Source: JACPLA01 sp035291905 (GTDB lineage: Bacteria > Bacteroidota > Ignavibacteria > UBA10030). From it: a stretch of 21,416 nt of DNA. The stretch spans positions 1 through 21,416 of the forward strand of contig DATDRF010000014.1 in assembly GCA_035291905.1 (NCBI GenBank), given 5' to 3'. Of this stretch, positions 6,812-14,613 are shown in pieces (the stretch's first letter is position 1; every line of letters starts with the position of its first letter). The translations under genes and the position numbers were made by a program. The notes beneath the pieces were generated by a model. It searched no databases and was not told where the DNA came from. It saw only the letters and a list, made by a program, of their open reading frames with translations.

Positions 6812-7210
6812 ATGAAACGCCTCGTTGTCTTTATTGTTCTGTTCTGCGCTGCAACCGGCCTCTTTGCGCAGGAAGAGCAAACCATGCAAAAGGGTATCAC
6901 AATAGAGACCGCAAAGCTTGGAACGGCTGTCCAGGACCGCGAGTTGGTCGGCGACACGACGTCTTTCAATCTTCATGACCGCGTGTACCTTTGGATGAAG
7001 ATTGTCGGCGGTTCATCAGATACCATCACGGTCACATGGAAGACCGGTGAGAATGAGTTCACCACAAAACTCAACGTCGGCGGCTCACCATGGCGAACAT
7101 GGGCCTACAAGACCGCCGCGATCGCCGGCGACTGGACGGTGACGGTAACCGATGCATCCGGAACCGTCCTCAAAGAACTGATCTTTACTGTTAACAAAGC
7201 TGAGATGTAA
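6812..7210 (+). CDS. Exported DUF2914-like protein
   Basis: 132 aa. The ATG at 6812 follows AAGGGG (6801-6806); the reading frame extends upstream to an ATG at 6728, but that part lies over the promoter and lacks a signal sequence. Residues 1-20 are a signal peptide ending GLFAQ. The remaining roughly 110 residues form an all-beta domain that fits DUF2914: ..AKLGTAVQDRELV.., VYLWMKIVGG, TVTWK, the WRTWAYKT block and GDWTVTVTDASGTVLKELIFTV. The family is thought to be an extracytoplasmic sensory or binding domain of unknown function. The short length suggests a stand-alone version. It is followed by a tight hairpin (7221-7251). Confidence 0.75.
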   Translation: MKRLVVFIVLFCAATGLFAQEEQTMQKGITIETAKLGTAVQDRELVGDTTSFNLHDRVYLWMKIVGGSSDTITVTWKTGENEFTTKLNVGGSPWRTWAYKTAAIAGDWTVTVTDASGTVLKELIFTVNKAEM

Positions 7211-7220
7211 GAGACCACCC

Positions 7221-7251
7221 ACCTTCCGAAGGTCCCCGACCTTCGGAAGGT
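7221..7251. repeat. Perfect 14-bp hairpin with a 3-base loop
   Basis: ACCTTCCGAAGGTC (7221-7234) pairs perfectly with GACCTTCGGAAGGT (7238-7251) around CCC. Each arm is itself an odd palindrome (ACCTTC-N-GAAGGT), so the element is both a direct and an inverted repeat. No T-run follows. It may end or stabilise the DUF2914 transcript, or be a REP-like intergenic repeat. Confidence 0.85.
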
Positions 7252-7269
7252 ATCCTACCGGAGACTGTC

Positions 7270-8838
7270 ATGAAACGCACTGCATTGGCTATCTTTTGTC
7301 TTTTCCTCACCGCTCCGCTCTTCGCACAACGACCTCCCTGGAGTCAGTCTGAACTTGATTCGTATGTCTCAAGTGTCATGAAGGAATTTCGGGTTCCCGG
7401 CATCGGCCTCGCTGTTGTCAAGGATGGAAGGGTGGTTGTCGCAAAGGGTTACGGCGTTCGTGAATTGGGGAAATCGACACCTGTTGATTCACGAACGCTG
7501 TTTGGCATTGCATCAAACACAAAGGCGTTTACGGCAACGGCGCTGGCACTTCTGGTCGAAGAGGGGAAACTGTCGTGGAACGGAAAGGTTATCGATGCCC
7601 TTCCCTGGTTCCGGCTCTCAGATCCTTACGTTACAAATGAGTTGACGATTCGTGACCTGCTTGTTCACAGGAGCGGACTCGGACTTGGAGCAGGTGACCT
7701 CCTTTGGTGGCCCCCTTCGACCTATGATCGTAAGGAGATAGCACGACGCCTTCGTTACATTCCCCTCTCCACGAGTTTCCGCAGCGCCTATGCATACGAC
7801 AACGTCCTCTATACCGTGGCGGGAGAAGTAATTGAGACAGTTTCCGGGAAGACGTGGGAGGATTTCATTCAAGAGCGGATCCTTAATGTGGTAGGGATGA
7901 CGACAAGCAATCCGAGGCATTCGGATGCGTCAAACGGCGGAAATGTCGCCACGACCCACGCTGAGATCGACGGAAAGGTCCAGATCGTCAAATCCTTTTC
8001 GAGTGACAATACAAACCCAGCCGGAGGCATTAATTCAAATGCCGACGACATGGCCAAATGGATGATCGTTCAGCTTGACTCCGGGCGGATCGCACCTGAT
8101 AAGAACCTCTTTTCCCCGCGGACGACCAGGGAGCTTTGGGCTCCTGTAACACCGATTCCCTCCGGTCCTCCCCCACCTGAGCTTGCGCCGCTTCGCTCAA
8201 ACTTCAATGGGTACGCCCTCGGATTTGGCATTCGCGATTATCGTGGCTACAAATCCGTGAGCCACACCGGCGGTCTGCCCGGCTATGTCTCTCTGGTGTT
8301 GATGATTCCGGAAATTAAGCTCGGCGTTTGCGTACTGACAAACCAGGAATCAGGCGCGGCATTCCAGGCGATCGGATTTTATGTTGTTGACCGTTTTTTG
8401 AAAGCCCCGAAGACCGATTGGCTCGCCGCCTACAAGACCATCATGGCACGTTCTACGGCAAGGATGAAGGAGGCCGAGGAATCGGCTTCAAAGGCGCGCA
8501 ACGCGGAATCCAAGCCTTCTCTTCCTCTCGAGAAATACGGCGGGACGTACCGTGATGCATGGTACGGGGATGTCGCTATCACCCAGGAGAATGGAAAACT
8601 CGCGATTCGATTCACAAAGACTCCTTCGTTGGTCGGCGACCTTGAGCACTGGCAATACGATACGTTCGTCGCGCGCTGGAGAGATCGTGAGTTGAGAGCC
8701 GACGCTTACATTACATTCTCCCTCACTCCTGAAGGAACCATCGAGCAGGCAAAGATGCGCGCCGCCTCTCCATCTGTCGATTTCAGCTTCGACTTTCAGG
8801 ACCTGCTGCTAAAACCCGTCCAGAGTGAAGCAAAATGA
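7270..8838 (+). CDS. Secreted serine hydrolase, beta-lactamase/PBP4*-like with C-terminal DUF3471-like domain
   Basis: 522 aa. The signal peptide (1-19) ends APLFA. The class-C beta-lactamase-type fold (about 25-380) has all three motifs: S82-N-T-K85 (nucleophile and general base), Y176-D-N178 and H332-T-G-G. A beta-rich C-terminal domain (about 405-518) containing YGGTYRDAWYGDVAI and NGKLAIRF fits DUF3471. Such enzymes are usually periplasmic esterases or peptidases, seldom true beta-lactamases. The stop overlaps the start of a PLP decarboxylase gene (ATGA), so the two should be co-transcribed. A link between the two activities, for example release of an amino acid from a peptide or ester followed by decarboxylation, is speculation. 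Confidence 0.93.
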   Translation: MKRTALAIFCLFLTAPLFAQRPPWSQSELDSYVSSVMKEFRVPGIGLAVVKDGRVVVAKGYGVRELGKSTPVDSRTLFGIASNTKAFTATALALLVEEGKLSWNGKVIDALPWFRLSDPYVTNELTIRDLLVHRSGLGLGAGDLLWWPPSTYDRKEIARRLRYIPLSTSFRSAYAYDNVLYTVAGEVIETVSGKTWEDFIQERILNVVGMTTSNPRHSDASNGGNVATTHAEIDGKVQIVKSFSSDNTNPAGGINSNADDMAKWMIVQLDSGRIAPDKNLFSPRTTRELWAPVTPIPSGPPPPELAPLRSNFNGYALGFGIRDYRGYKSVSHTGGLPGYVSLVLMIPEIKLGVCVLTNQESGAAFQAIGFYVVDRFLKAPKTDWLAAYKTIMARSTARMKEAEESASKARNAESKPSLPLEKYGGTYRDAWYGDVAITQENGKLAIRFTKTPSLVGDLEHWQYDTFVARWRDRELRADAYITFSLTPEGTIEQAKMRAASPSVDFSFDFQDLLLKPVQSEAK

Positions 8839-10193
8839 CAGAGACTCTCCTTCTCAACGCGGCAAAGCGCTCGCTACAGTACCTCGAACGCATTGGGAGC
8901 CGCAAAGTTCAGCCCGATACAAGTGCAATCGAGCAACTGAAACAGCTGGACGAACCATTTCCTGCAAGAGGAATGAATCCGGGTGATGTACTGCACCTCC
9001 TCGATGAGCGCTGCTCCCCTGCGACCATGGGAGTCGCGGGCCCGAGGTTCTTCGGATTCGTGATCGGGGGATCTCTCCCTGTGACTCTGGCGGCAAATTG
9101 GCTCGCCGGGGCATGGGACCAAAACAGCGCGCTGTATCAGATAGCCCCCGGCACCGCGCATGTCGAGCAGATTGCCTTGCGATGGCTCGTCGATTTGTTT
9201 GGTCTTCCCCCGGATTCCGGCGGCGCGTTTGTGACAGGAGCGACTGTGGCAAATTTTGCTGCTCTTGCCGCAGCCCGCCATTCCGTGTACATCAAGGCAG
9301 GTTGGGATATCGAAGGGAAGGGTTTGATCGGGGCTCCCCCTGTTACGGTTGTCATCGGAGAAGAAGCTCACCCCTCGGTGTTCAAGTCACTTGGGCTTCT
9401 CGGTTTGGGGCGTAACCGTGTCGTGCGTGTTCCTGTGGACGATCAGGGAAGAATGAGAGCGGACAAACTTCCCAAGATCAAGGGCCCGGCGATTGTCTGC
9501 CTTCAGGCCGGGAACGTCAACACAGGCTCGTTCGATCCGATCGGTGAGATATGCAAGAAAGCACACGGCGCGGGCGCATGGGTACATGTCGACGGGGCCT
9601 TTGGGCTCTGGGCCGTTGCGGCACCCGACCGCGCCCACCTCGCCAAAGGAATCGAGGAGGCCGATTCCTGGGCAACCGATGCCCACAAGTGGCTTAACGT
9701 TCCGTATGACAGCGGTCTTGCGTTTGTGCGGGACCGCGAGTCCCTGAGGGCGGCAATGGCGATCACGGCCGAATACTTGCCTACGGAAACCGAGCACCGG
9801 AACCCGTCGGACTTCGTGCCGGAACTTTCCCGACGTGCCCGCGGCGTTGAAATCTGGGCGGCTCTGAAGTTTCTCGGCCGTTCAGGCGTCGCAGACATTG
9901 TTGAGCGTACCTGCCGCCATGCCCGAAGATTCGCGGAAGGGCTTGCGGCAGCGGGATACGAGATTCTCAATGATGTCGTACTGAATCAGGTGCTGGTCTC
10001 CTTCGGTGATGTAGAGACGACCCAGAAGGTCATCGCCGAAATACAACGCGAAGGCACATGCTGGTGCGGCGGAACGGTGTGGCAGGGCCGCACCGCAATG
10101 AGGATCAGTGTCTCATCCTGGGCTACGACCGAGGAAGATGTGGAGAAAAGCCTCGAGGCGATGATCCGTTGCGCGAGGCATCACACAAAATAG
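8835..10193 (+). CDS. PLP-dependent group II amino-acid decarboxylase
   Basis: 452 aa. It is a fold-type I enzyme of the aromatic-amino-acid/glutamate decarboxylase family. Visible features are the phosphate-binding region VTGATVANFAALAAARH (134-150), H179 in EEAHPSVFKSLGLLG (stacks on the PLP ring), D253 in WVHVDGAFG (pairs with the pyridine nitrogen) and the Schiff-base lysine K285 in TDAHKWLN. The length is normal for soluble bacterial members. It removes the carboxyl group of an L-amino acid to give an amine; which amino acid cannot be read from the sequence. The start overlaps the upstream serine hydrolase by 4 bp, and an SRPBCC gene follows after 15 bp. Confidence 0.94.
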   Translation: MTETLLLNAAKRSLQYLERIGSRKVQPDTSAIEQLKQLDEPFPARGMNPGDVLHLLDERCSPATMGVAGPRFFGFVIGGSLPVTLAANWLAGAWDQNSALYQIAPGTAHVEQIALRWLVDLFGLPPDSGGAFVTGATVANFAALAAARHSVYIKAGWDIEGKGLIGAPPVTVVIGEEAHPSVFKSLGLLGLGRNRVVRVPVDDQGRMRADKLPKIKGPAIVCLQAGNVNTGSFDPIGEICKKAHGAGAWVHVDGAFGLWAVAAPDRAHLAKGIEEADSWATDAHKWLNVPYDSGLAFVRDRESLRAAMAITAEYLPTETEHRNPSDFVPELSRRARGVEIWAALKFLGRSGVADIVERTCRHARRFAEGLAAAGYEILNDVVLNQVLVSFGDVETTQKVIAEIQREGTCWCGGTVWQGRTAMRISVSSWATTEEDVEKSLEAMIRCARHHTK

Positions 10194-10208
10194 CCGGGGC
10201 AAGCAGCC

Positions 10209-10667
10209 ATGAAGAAAACACGCAGACATGTTTGTGAGACAGAGCTTGACGCTTCGCCCGAAACGGTTTTTCAATTGCTCATCACGCCCAGCGCAATACG
10301 CGAATGGTGGCAGGCATCCCGCGCCATTGTTGACGCCCGCGAGGGCGGCGTGTGGGGAGCTGCCTGGGGAAGCAGCGAAGACGACCCGGACTACACGGGA
10401 TTCTATCGGATCGGCGCCTTCGTCCCCCCGAGGCGCATCGTCTTCACGGACGCGAAATACTACGCAAAAACCGGCCCTCTCCCTTTCAAAGCCGATTTTG
10501 TTACCGAGTTTCTGATCCATCCCACCGCCGGGGGATGCGTACTACAGGTGACACAGGACGGGTTTCCGGTCGACCCTGTTGCCGACGACTTCTACAAGGC
10601 GTGCGAAATCGGCTGGAAGAAAACCTTTGCCGGCATTCATGCTTATCTGGAAAAACGAAAGAAATGA
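10209..10667 (+). CDS. SRPBCC (AHSA1/START-like) domain protein
   Basis: 152 aa. The sequence shows a helix-grip fold pattern: an N-terminal strand (RHVCETELDASPETVFQLLITPSAIREWW), the central GGVWGAAWG strand, the DYTGFYRIGAFVPPRRIVFT block and a C-terminal helix with DDFYKACEIGWKKTFAGIHAYLEKR. This is typical of the SRPBCC/AHSA1 group, which binds hydrophobic ligands or helps in Hsp90-type or stress functions. No ligand can be assigned. It lies 15 bp after the decarboxylase and overlaps the next gene by 4 bp. Confidence 0.85.
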   Translation: MKKTRRHVCETELDASPETVFQLLITPSAIREWWQASRAIVDAREGGVWGAAWGSSEDDPDYTGFYRIGAFVPPRRIVFTDAKYYAKTGPLPFKADFVTEFLIHPTAGGCVLQVTQDGFPVDPVADDFYKACEIGWKKTFAGIHAYLEKRKK

Positions 10668-11182
10668 ATTCGCTCCTCAAACGGCTCAGCGGTGGCGACC
10701 GCAGATCAATCGGCAACTCCATTGAAGTCGCCGCCGACGTGTTGGCAAATCCAAAGCTATTTCCCGATCTCTTCGGCGGAATGCTCGAAGATGACCCGAT
10801 CATTCGCATGCGCTCTGCCGATGCTGTGGAAAAGGTGACCGTGCATAACCCGATTCTCCTCAAGCCGCTCAGGAAGACCCTCCTCACGAAAGTCGCGCTG
10901 ATCGACCAGCAGGAGATTCGCTGGCATTGTGCTCAGTTGTTTTCGCGAGTTGAATGGACACGGCCGGAGCGGACCAGGATCGTCGCGATCCTCCAGGACT
11001 ACCTGAAGGACAAGAGCAGCATCGTTCGAACGTTCGCAATGGCGGCGCTCGGCGATATTGCCATGAAGGATGCGAAACTCCGGAAACCGATTGTGAAGCA
11101 GCTCACGGACTTGACCGAAACCGGGACTCCTGCGATGAAAGCACGCGGAAAAAAGTTGCTGACACGGTTGTCCGCGCCCTGA
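10664..11182 (+). CDS. HEAT-repeat-like helical protein
   Basis: 172 aa from the ATG at 10664, which overlaps the SRPBCC stop (ATGA). The protein is predicted all-helical with repeats resembling HEAT/armadillo units: DDPIIRMRSADAVEKV (about 43-58), IDQQEIRWHCAQLFSRV (80-96) and KSSIVRTFAMAALGDIA (118-134). These are the inner-helix patterns of HEAT repeats. Such proteins are binding scaffolds. No catalytic motif or signal peptide is visible. The partner is unknown; its place at the end of the operon with the decarboxylase suggests shared expression rather than a known complex. Confidence 0.75.
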   Translation: MNSLLKRLSGGDRRSIGNSIEVAADVLANPKLFPDLFGGMLEDDPIIRMRSADAVEKVTVHNPILLKPLRKTLLTKVALIDQQEIRWHCAQLFSRVEWTRPERTRIVAILQDYLKDKSSIVRTFAMAALGDIAMKDAKLRKPIVKQLTDLTETGTPAMKARGKKLLTRLSAP

Positions 11183-11227
11183 AATACCCTTCTGATTTAC
11201 CTCCTGTTTTCTTGACTCTGATTTTCC

Positions 11228-11235
11228 TATCTTTC
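11228..11235 (+). promoter_or_regulatory. Candidate -10/-7-like element (TATCTTTC) for the ABC exporter unit
   Basis: TATCTTTC lies 47 bp before the ATG at 11283 in the 100-bp gap that separates two gene clusters. It is close to the Bacteroidota -7 consensus TAnnTTTG. A TTGACT at 11212-11217 is only 10 bp upstream, too close to be a normal -35 partner. Confidence 0.3.
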
Positions 11236-11282
11236 GAAACGCCTTTTCGATCAGCAATTTCTTTCACGCCAAACACCGGATA

Positions 11283-13076
11283 ATGAAACTTCTCATTTCG
11301 TATCTCAGGCAATACTGGAAATACGTTGTTCTCGCGCTGTTTCTCGCAACCATGAACCAAACGTTTTCCCTGCTGGACCCTCTCATCTTCCGCTACGTCA
11401 TCGATGAGTACGCCACACAGTTCACGAAGTACGAAGCAAGCGAGTTCTTCAGCGGAGTGCTGATGCTCCTGGCCGCGGCTGTCGGGGTCGCCTTCGTTTC
11501 CCGCGTCGCAAAGAATTTTCAGGATTACTTCATCAACGTTATCACGCAGCGTCTGGGTGCGCGTATCTATTCCGACGGTTTGAGCCACTCCCTCGAACTT
11601 CCGTATCAGGTGTTCGAAGACCAACGAAGCGGCGAGACGCTCGGGAAACTTCAGAAGGTTCGCACCGACACCGAACGCCTGATCTCCGCTTCGATCAACA
11701 TCCTCTTCACGACCCTGGTCGGAATCGTTTTTGTGATGATCTATGCCCTCAGCGTCCACTGGGTCATTGCTCCGGTCTATTTTGCCACAGCTCCGATCCT
11801 TGGGGCGCTGAGCTGGACATTGAGCAAGCGCATCAAGAATATCCAAAAGAAGATCGTTGCGGAAACAACCGCCCTTGCAGGGTCCACAACGGAATCCCTT
11901 CGAAACATTGAATTGGTGAAGAGCCTCGGCCTCGCAAAGCAGGAAATCGGGCGGTTAAACGGCACGACCGACAGGATCCTTCAGCTCGAGCTGAAGAAAG
12001 TAAGATACATTCGCAGTTTGAGCTTCGTGCAGGGGACAACTGTAAATTTTCTGCGAACCTGCATTCTGTTCATGATGCTCTATATGATATATCTTCAGGA
12101 AATCACCGTCGGACAGTTCTTTGCCCTCTGGATTTATTCGTTCTTTATCTTCGGCCCATTGCAGGAGTTGGGGAACATCATTAATATCTATCGGGAGGCC
12201 GAGGTTTCGCTGAAGAACTTCCAGGATATTTTGAACACGCCGAGGGAGCCGAAACCATCTGCGCCGGTTGCGGTCGAATCGATCGAGAGACTTTCATTTG
12301 ACAAAGTCGGATTCAAGCATGTTTCCGGAAAAGGAAATGCGATCTCGGAAATCTCTTTCACTGCGGAAATGGGGGACACGATCGCCTTTGTCGGGCCTTC
12401 CGGCGCTGGAAAGACGACATTGGTGAAGCTCCTTGTCGGACTCTATCCGCCCGAGTCTGGGAGCATTCGATACAACGAAACGAAAAGCAACGAAATCGAT
12501 CTGGACATGTTGCGGGAAAAGATCGGTTTCGTCACTCAGGACACACAGTTGTTCTCGGGGACGATTCGCGAGAACCTTCTTTTCGTGAATCCGCGTGCGA
12601 CGGACCAGGATTGCCTCGAAGTCTTGAACATGGCGGCATGTCAGCCCCTTCTGGCAAGAGCGGATAAGGACCTCGATACGATTATCGGAGAGGGAGGCGT
12701 AAAGGTTTCGGGAGGCGAGAAACAGCGTCTCTCCATCGCCCGCGCGCTTCTCCGCAAACCGCAGCTGCTGGTTTTCGATGAAGCGACCTCGTCACTTGAT
12801 TCGCTTACGGAAGAAGAGATCACCCATACGATTCGGGAGATTTCTGCACGCAAAGATCTGATCACCATCATGATTGCACATCGTCTCTCAACCGTCATGC
12901 ATGCCGACCGGATCTATGTGCTCGAAAAGGGCCACATCGTCGAGTCGGGAAAGCACGATCACCTGCTTGAGCTCAAGGGCCTTTACTACGCCATGTGGCG
13001 GCAGCAGATTGGAGAACGGGAAGACGGCGTTCTTCGAGCCGCTGTCGAAGGAGCAAAAAGTCTCGTTAAGAATTGA
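11283..13076 (+). CDS. ABC exporter, fused membrane and ATPase domains (MsbA/LmrA-like half-transporter)
   Basis: 597 aa. The N-terminal type I exporter membrane domain has hydrophobic segments near 14-34, 58-73, 138-155, 160-180, 250-272 and 276-298. The nucleotide-binding domain (about 337-575) has a full motif set: Walker A G371PSGAGKT, Q-loop Q419 (GFVTQDTQLF), signature V475SGGEKQ, Walker B L495LVFDE500, D-loop SSLD and H-loop H533 (IAHRLST). It works as a homodimer or heterodimer; no second half-transporter is adjacent. Family members export lipids, peptides or drugs, and the substrate is unknown here. It starts a cluster with a PEBP-like protein, a lipoprotein hydrolase and a MOSC protein. 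Confidence 0.96.
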   Translation: MKLLISYLRQYWKYVVLALFLATMNQTFSLLDPLIFRYVIDEYATQFTKYEASEFFSGVLMLLAAAVGVAFVSRVAKNFQDYFINVITQRLGARIYSDGLSHSLELPYQVFEDQRSGETLGKLQKVRTDTERLISASINILFTTLVGIVFVMIYALSVHWVIAPVYFATAPILGALSWTLSKRIKNIQKKIVAETTALAGSTTESLRNIELVKSLGLAKQEIGRLNGTTDRILQLELKKVRYIRSLSFVQGTTVNFLRTCILFMMLYMIYLQEITVGQFFALWIYSFFIFGPLQELGNIINIYREAEVSLKNFQDILNTPREPKPSAPVAVESIERLSFDKVGFKHVSGKGNAISEISFTAEMGDTIAFVGPSGAGKTTLVKLLVGLYPPESGSIRYNETKSNEIDLDMLREKIGFVTQDTQLFSGTIRENLLFVNPRATDQDCLEVLNMAACQPLLARADKDLDTIIGEGGVKVSGGEKQRLSIARALLRKPQLLVFDEATSSLDSLTEEEITHTIREISARKDLITIMIAHRLSTVMHADRIYVLEKGHIVESGKHDHLLELKGLYYAMWRQQIGEREDGVLRAAVEGAKSLVKN

Positions 13077-13087
13077 GAGGAGGGCGC

Positions 13088-13540
13088 ATGGAACTGTCAA
13101 GCGCTGCCTTCAAGAACGGAGCACCCATTCCGAAACAGTTCACCTGCGACGGACCGAACGTTTCCCCTCCACTCCAGTGGTCCGGCATTCCGGACGGTTC
13201 CAAATCACTCGCATTGCTCGTCGATGACCCCGATGCACCGCGTGGCAGCTGGGTTCATTGGATCCTCTTTAATATTCCTCCGGGTGCTGCAGGATTGCCG
13301 GAGAATATCAAAAAGACAGGTACGATTCCGAACGGAGCCCGTCAGGGAATGAACGACTTTCATGAAGTCGGATACGGCGGGCCGTGTCCCCCGGGAGGCA
13401 AACATCGCTATTTCTTCAGGCTGTATGCCCTCGATGCGGAGCTAACGGTCGACGCGGGTGCAACGAGAGCCCAATTCGAACGCGCTATGCAGGGACACGT
13501 TGTTTCCGACGCACAACTCATGGGAACGTACCAACGATGA
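13088..13540 (+). CDS. YbhB/YbcL-type PEBP family protein
   Basis: 150 aa. The ATG at 13088 has GAGGAGGG (13077-13084) close upstream; an in-frame TTG at 13073 is discarded because it lies in the preceding gene's end. Phosphatidylethanolamine-binding protein motifs are present: DDPDAP (46-51) with HW (57-58) in the ligand pocket, and GGPCPPGGKHRYFF (97-110). No signal peptide is present, so it is probably cytosolic, like E. coli YbhB. Bacterial members are often annotated as Raf-kinase-inhibitor-like, a name that only reflects homology. It starts 11 bp after the ABC exporter and overlaps the next gene by 4 bp. Confidence 0.95.
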   Translation: MELSSAAFKNGAPIPKQFTCDGPNVSPPLQWSGIPDGSKSLALLVDDPDAPRGSWVHWILFNIPPGAAGLPENIKKTGTIPNGARQGMNDFHEVGYGGPCPPGGKHRYFFRLYALDAELTVDAGATRAQFERAMQGHVVSDAQLMGTYQR

Positions 13541-14613
13541 GAACCCCCTTTGTCTTCGTCTTCCCTGTCGCTGCGGGCCTGTGGTTGTCTTCCTGCTCGT
13601 CTTCAAAGACCGCTGCAGAGAGGGCCGAGATCGTCGATGTGATGCTGCAGGATTATGACCTTGCCTACGGCCCGGGTGCAAGTGCTGTTGTCGTAAAAGG
13701 TGGATCGGTGGTTTACAGGAAAAGCTTCGGCTTCGCTCGACTCGATGAGAACCGCATGGTGACCCCTGAGACAAATTTTCGACTCGCCTCTCTCACCAAG
13801 CAGTTTACAGCGATGGCAGTCCTCATCCTTGTGAATGATGCAAAGCTTAAGCTCCAGGATCCTCTTACGAAGTTCTTCCCGGATTTTCCGCACTATGGGT
13901 CCGGAATCACCGTACGACACCTTTTGGCCCACACATCCGGGATCATGGACTATGAATCGCTTCTCCCTGATACGCAGAAAACACAGGTTCTGGACGGCGA
14001 CGTCCTCCGGATGTTGAGCGACGTCGACACTGTTTATTTCGCCCCCGGGGACCAGTACCGCTACAGCAACTCCGGATACGCGCTCCTGGCGCTCATCGTG
14101 GAGAAAGTTTCGGGCCAATCTTTCGCGGAGTTCCTGAAACAGCGCATATTCAATCCGCTGGGAATGAAAGGAAGTGTTGCCTTCGAAGAGGGAATCTCGA
14201 CAGTATCAAACCGGGCATTCGGATATTCAAGAACCGATACAGGATGGGTTCTCACCGATCAAAGTTCCACGAGTGCGGTGTTGGGAGACGGAGGTATCTA
14301 CACCTCGATCAAAGACCTCCTTCTGTGGGATCAATCCCTGACAGCCGGCTATCTGGTTCCTCTCTATCTTATGCGTCAAGGGTGGACGCCGGCAGTGTTG
14401 AACGACGGATCAAAGGTCAACTATGGGTTTGGATGGAATCTGGATCTTTCCGGGCGGTATCCTCGCCATTCCCATACTGGCACCACGCTCGGATTCCGGA
14501 ACATCATCGTTCGATACCCTGTTCAGCATCTCACCATTATCATCCTCACCAACCGGAACGAAGGGGAACTCATTCCTCTTGCCGATGAAATCGCCGAAGT
14601 GTATCTGGACTGA
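13537..14613 (+). CDS. Lipoprotein serine hydrolase of the beta-lactamase/PBP family
   Basis: 358 aa from the ATG at 13537, which overlaps the PEBP stop (ATGA). A lipoprotein signal is present, LWLSSC20, so the mature protein is lipid-anchored in the envelope. Catalytic motifs are S85-L-T-K88, Y176-S-N178 and H313-T-G315, matching class-C-type hydrolases. Other conserved pieces are HLLAHTSGI and GDGGIYTSIKDLLLWDQSL. It is probably an envelope esterase or D-Ala peptidase. It is a second, divergent member of the same superfamily as the protein at 7270-8838 and lacks that protein's DUF3471 tail. Confidence 0.94.
   Translation: MRTPFVFVFPVAAGLWLSSCSSSKTAAERAEIVDVMLQDYDLAYGPGASAVVVKGGSVVYRKSFGFARLDENRMVTPETNFRLASLTKQFTAMAVLILVNDAKLKLQDPLTKFFPDFPHYGSGITVRHLLAHTSGIMDYESLLPDTQKTQVLDGDVLRMLSDVDTVYFAPGDQYRYSNSGYALLALIVEKVSGQSFAEFLKQRIFNPLGMKGSVAFEEGISTVSNRAFGYSRTDTGWVLTDQSSTSAVLGDGGIYTSIKDLLLWDQSLTAGYLVPLYLMRQGWTPAVLNDGSKVNYGFGWNLDLSGRYPRHSHTGTTLGFRNIIVRYPVQHLTIIILTNRNEGELIPLADEIAEVYLD

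Noticed and set aside
13384..13536. 51-residue N-terminal extension of the lipoprotein hydrolase
   Set aside because: It lies over the conserved PEBP coding region, and the lipoprotein signal starts at 13537.
7270..14613. Two antibiotic-resistance beta-lactamases
   Set aside because: SxxK/YxN/HTG motifs define a wide esterase/peptidase superfamily; the DUF3471-like tail and the lipoprotein form point to envelope hydrolases, and nothing indicates resistance.
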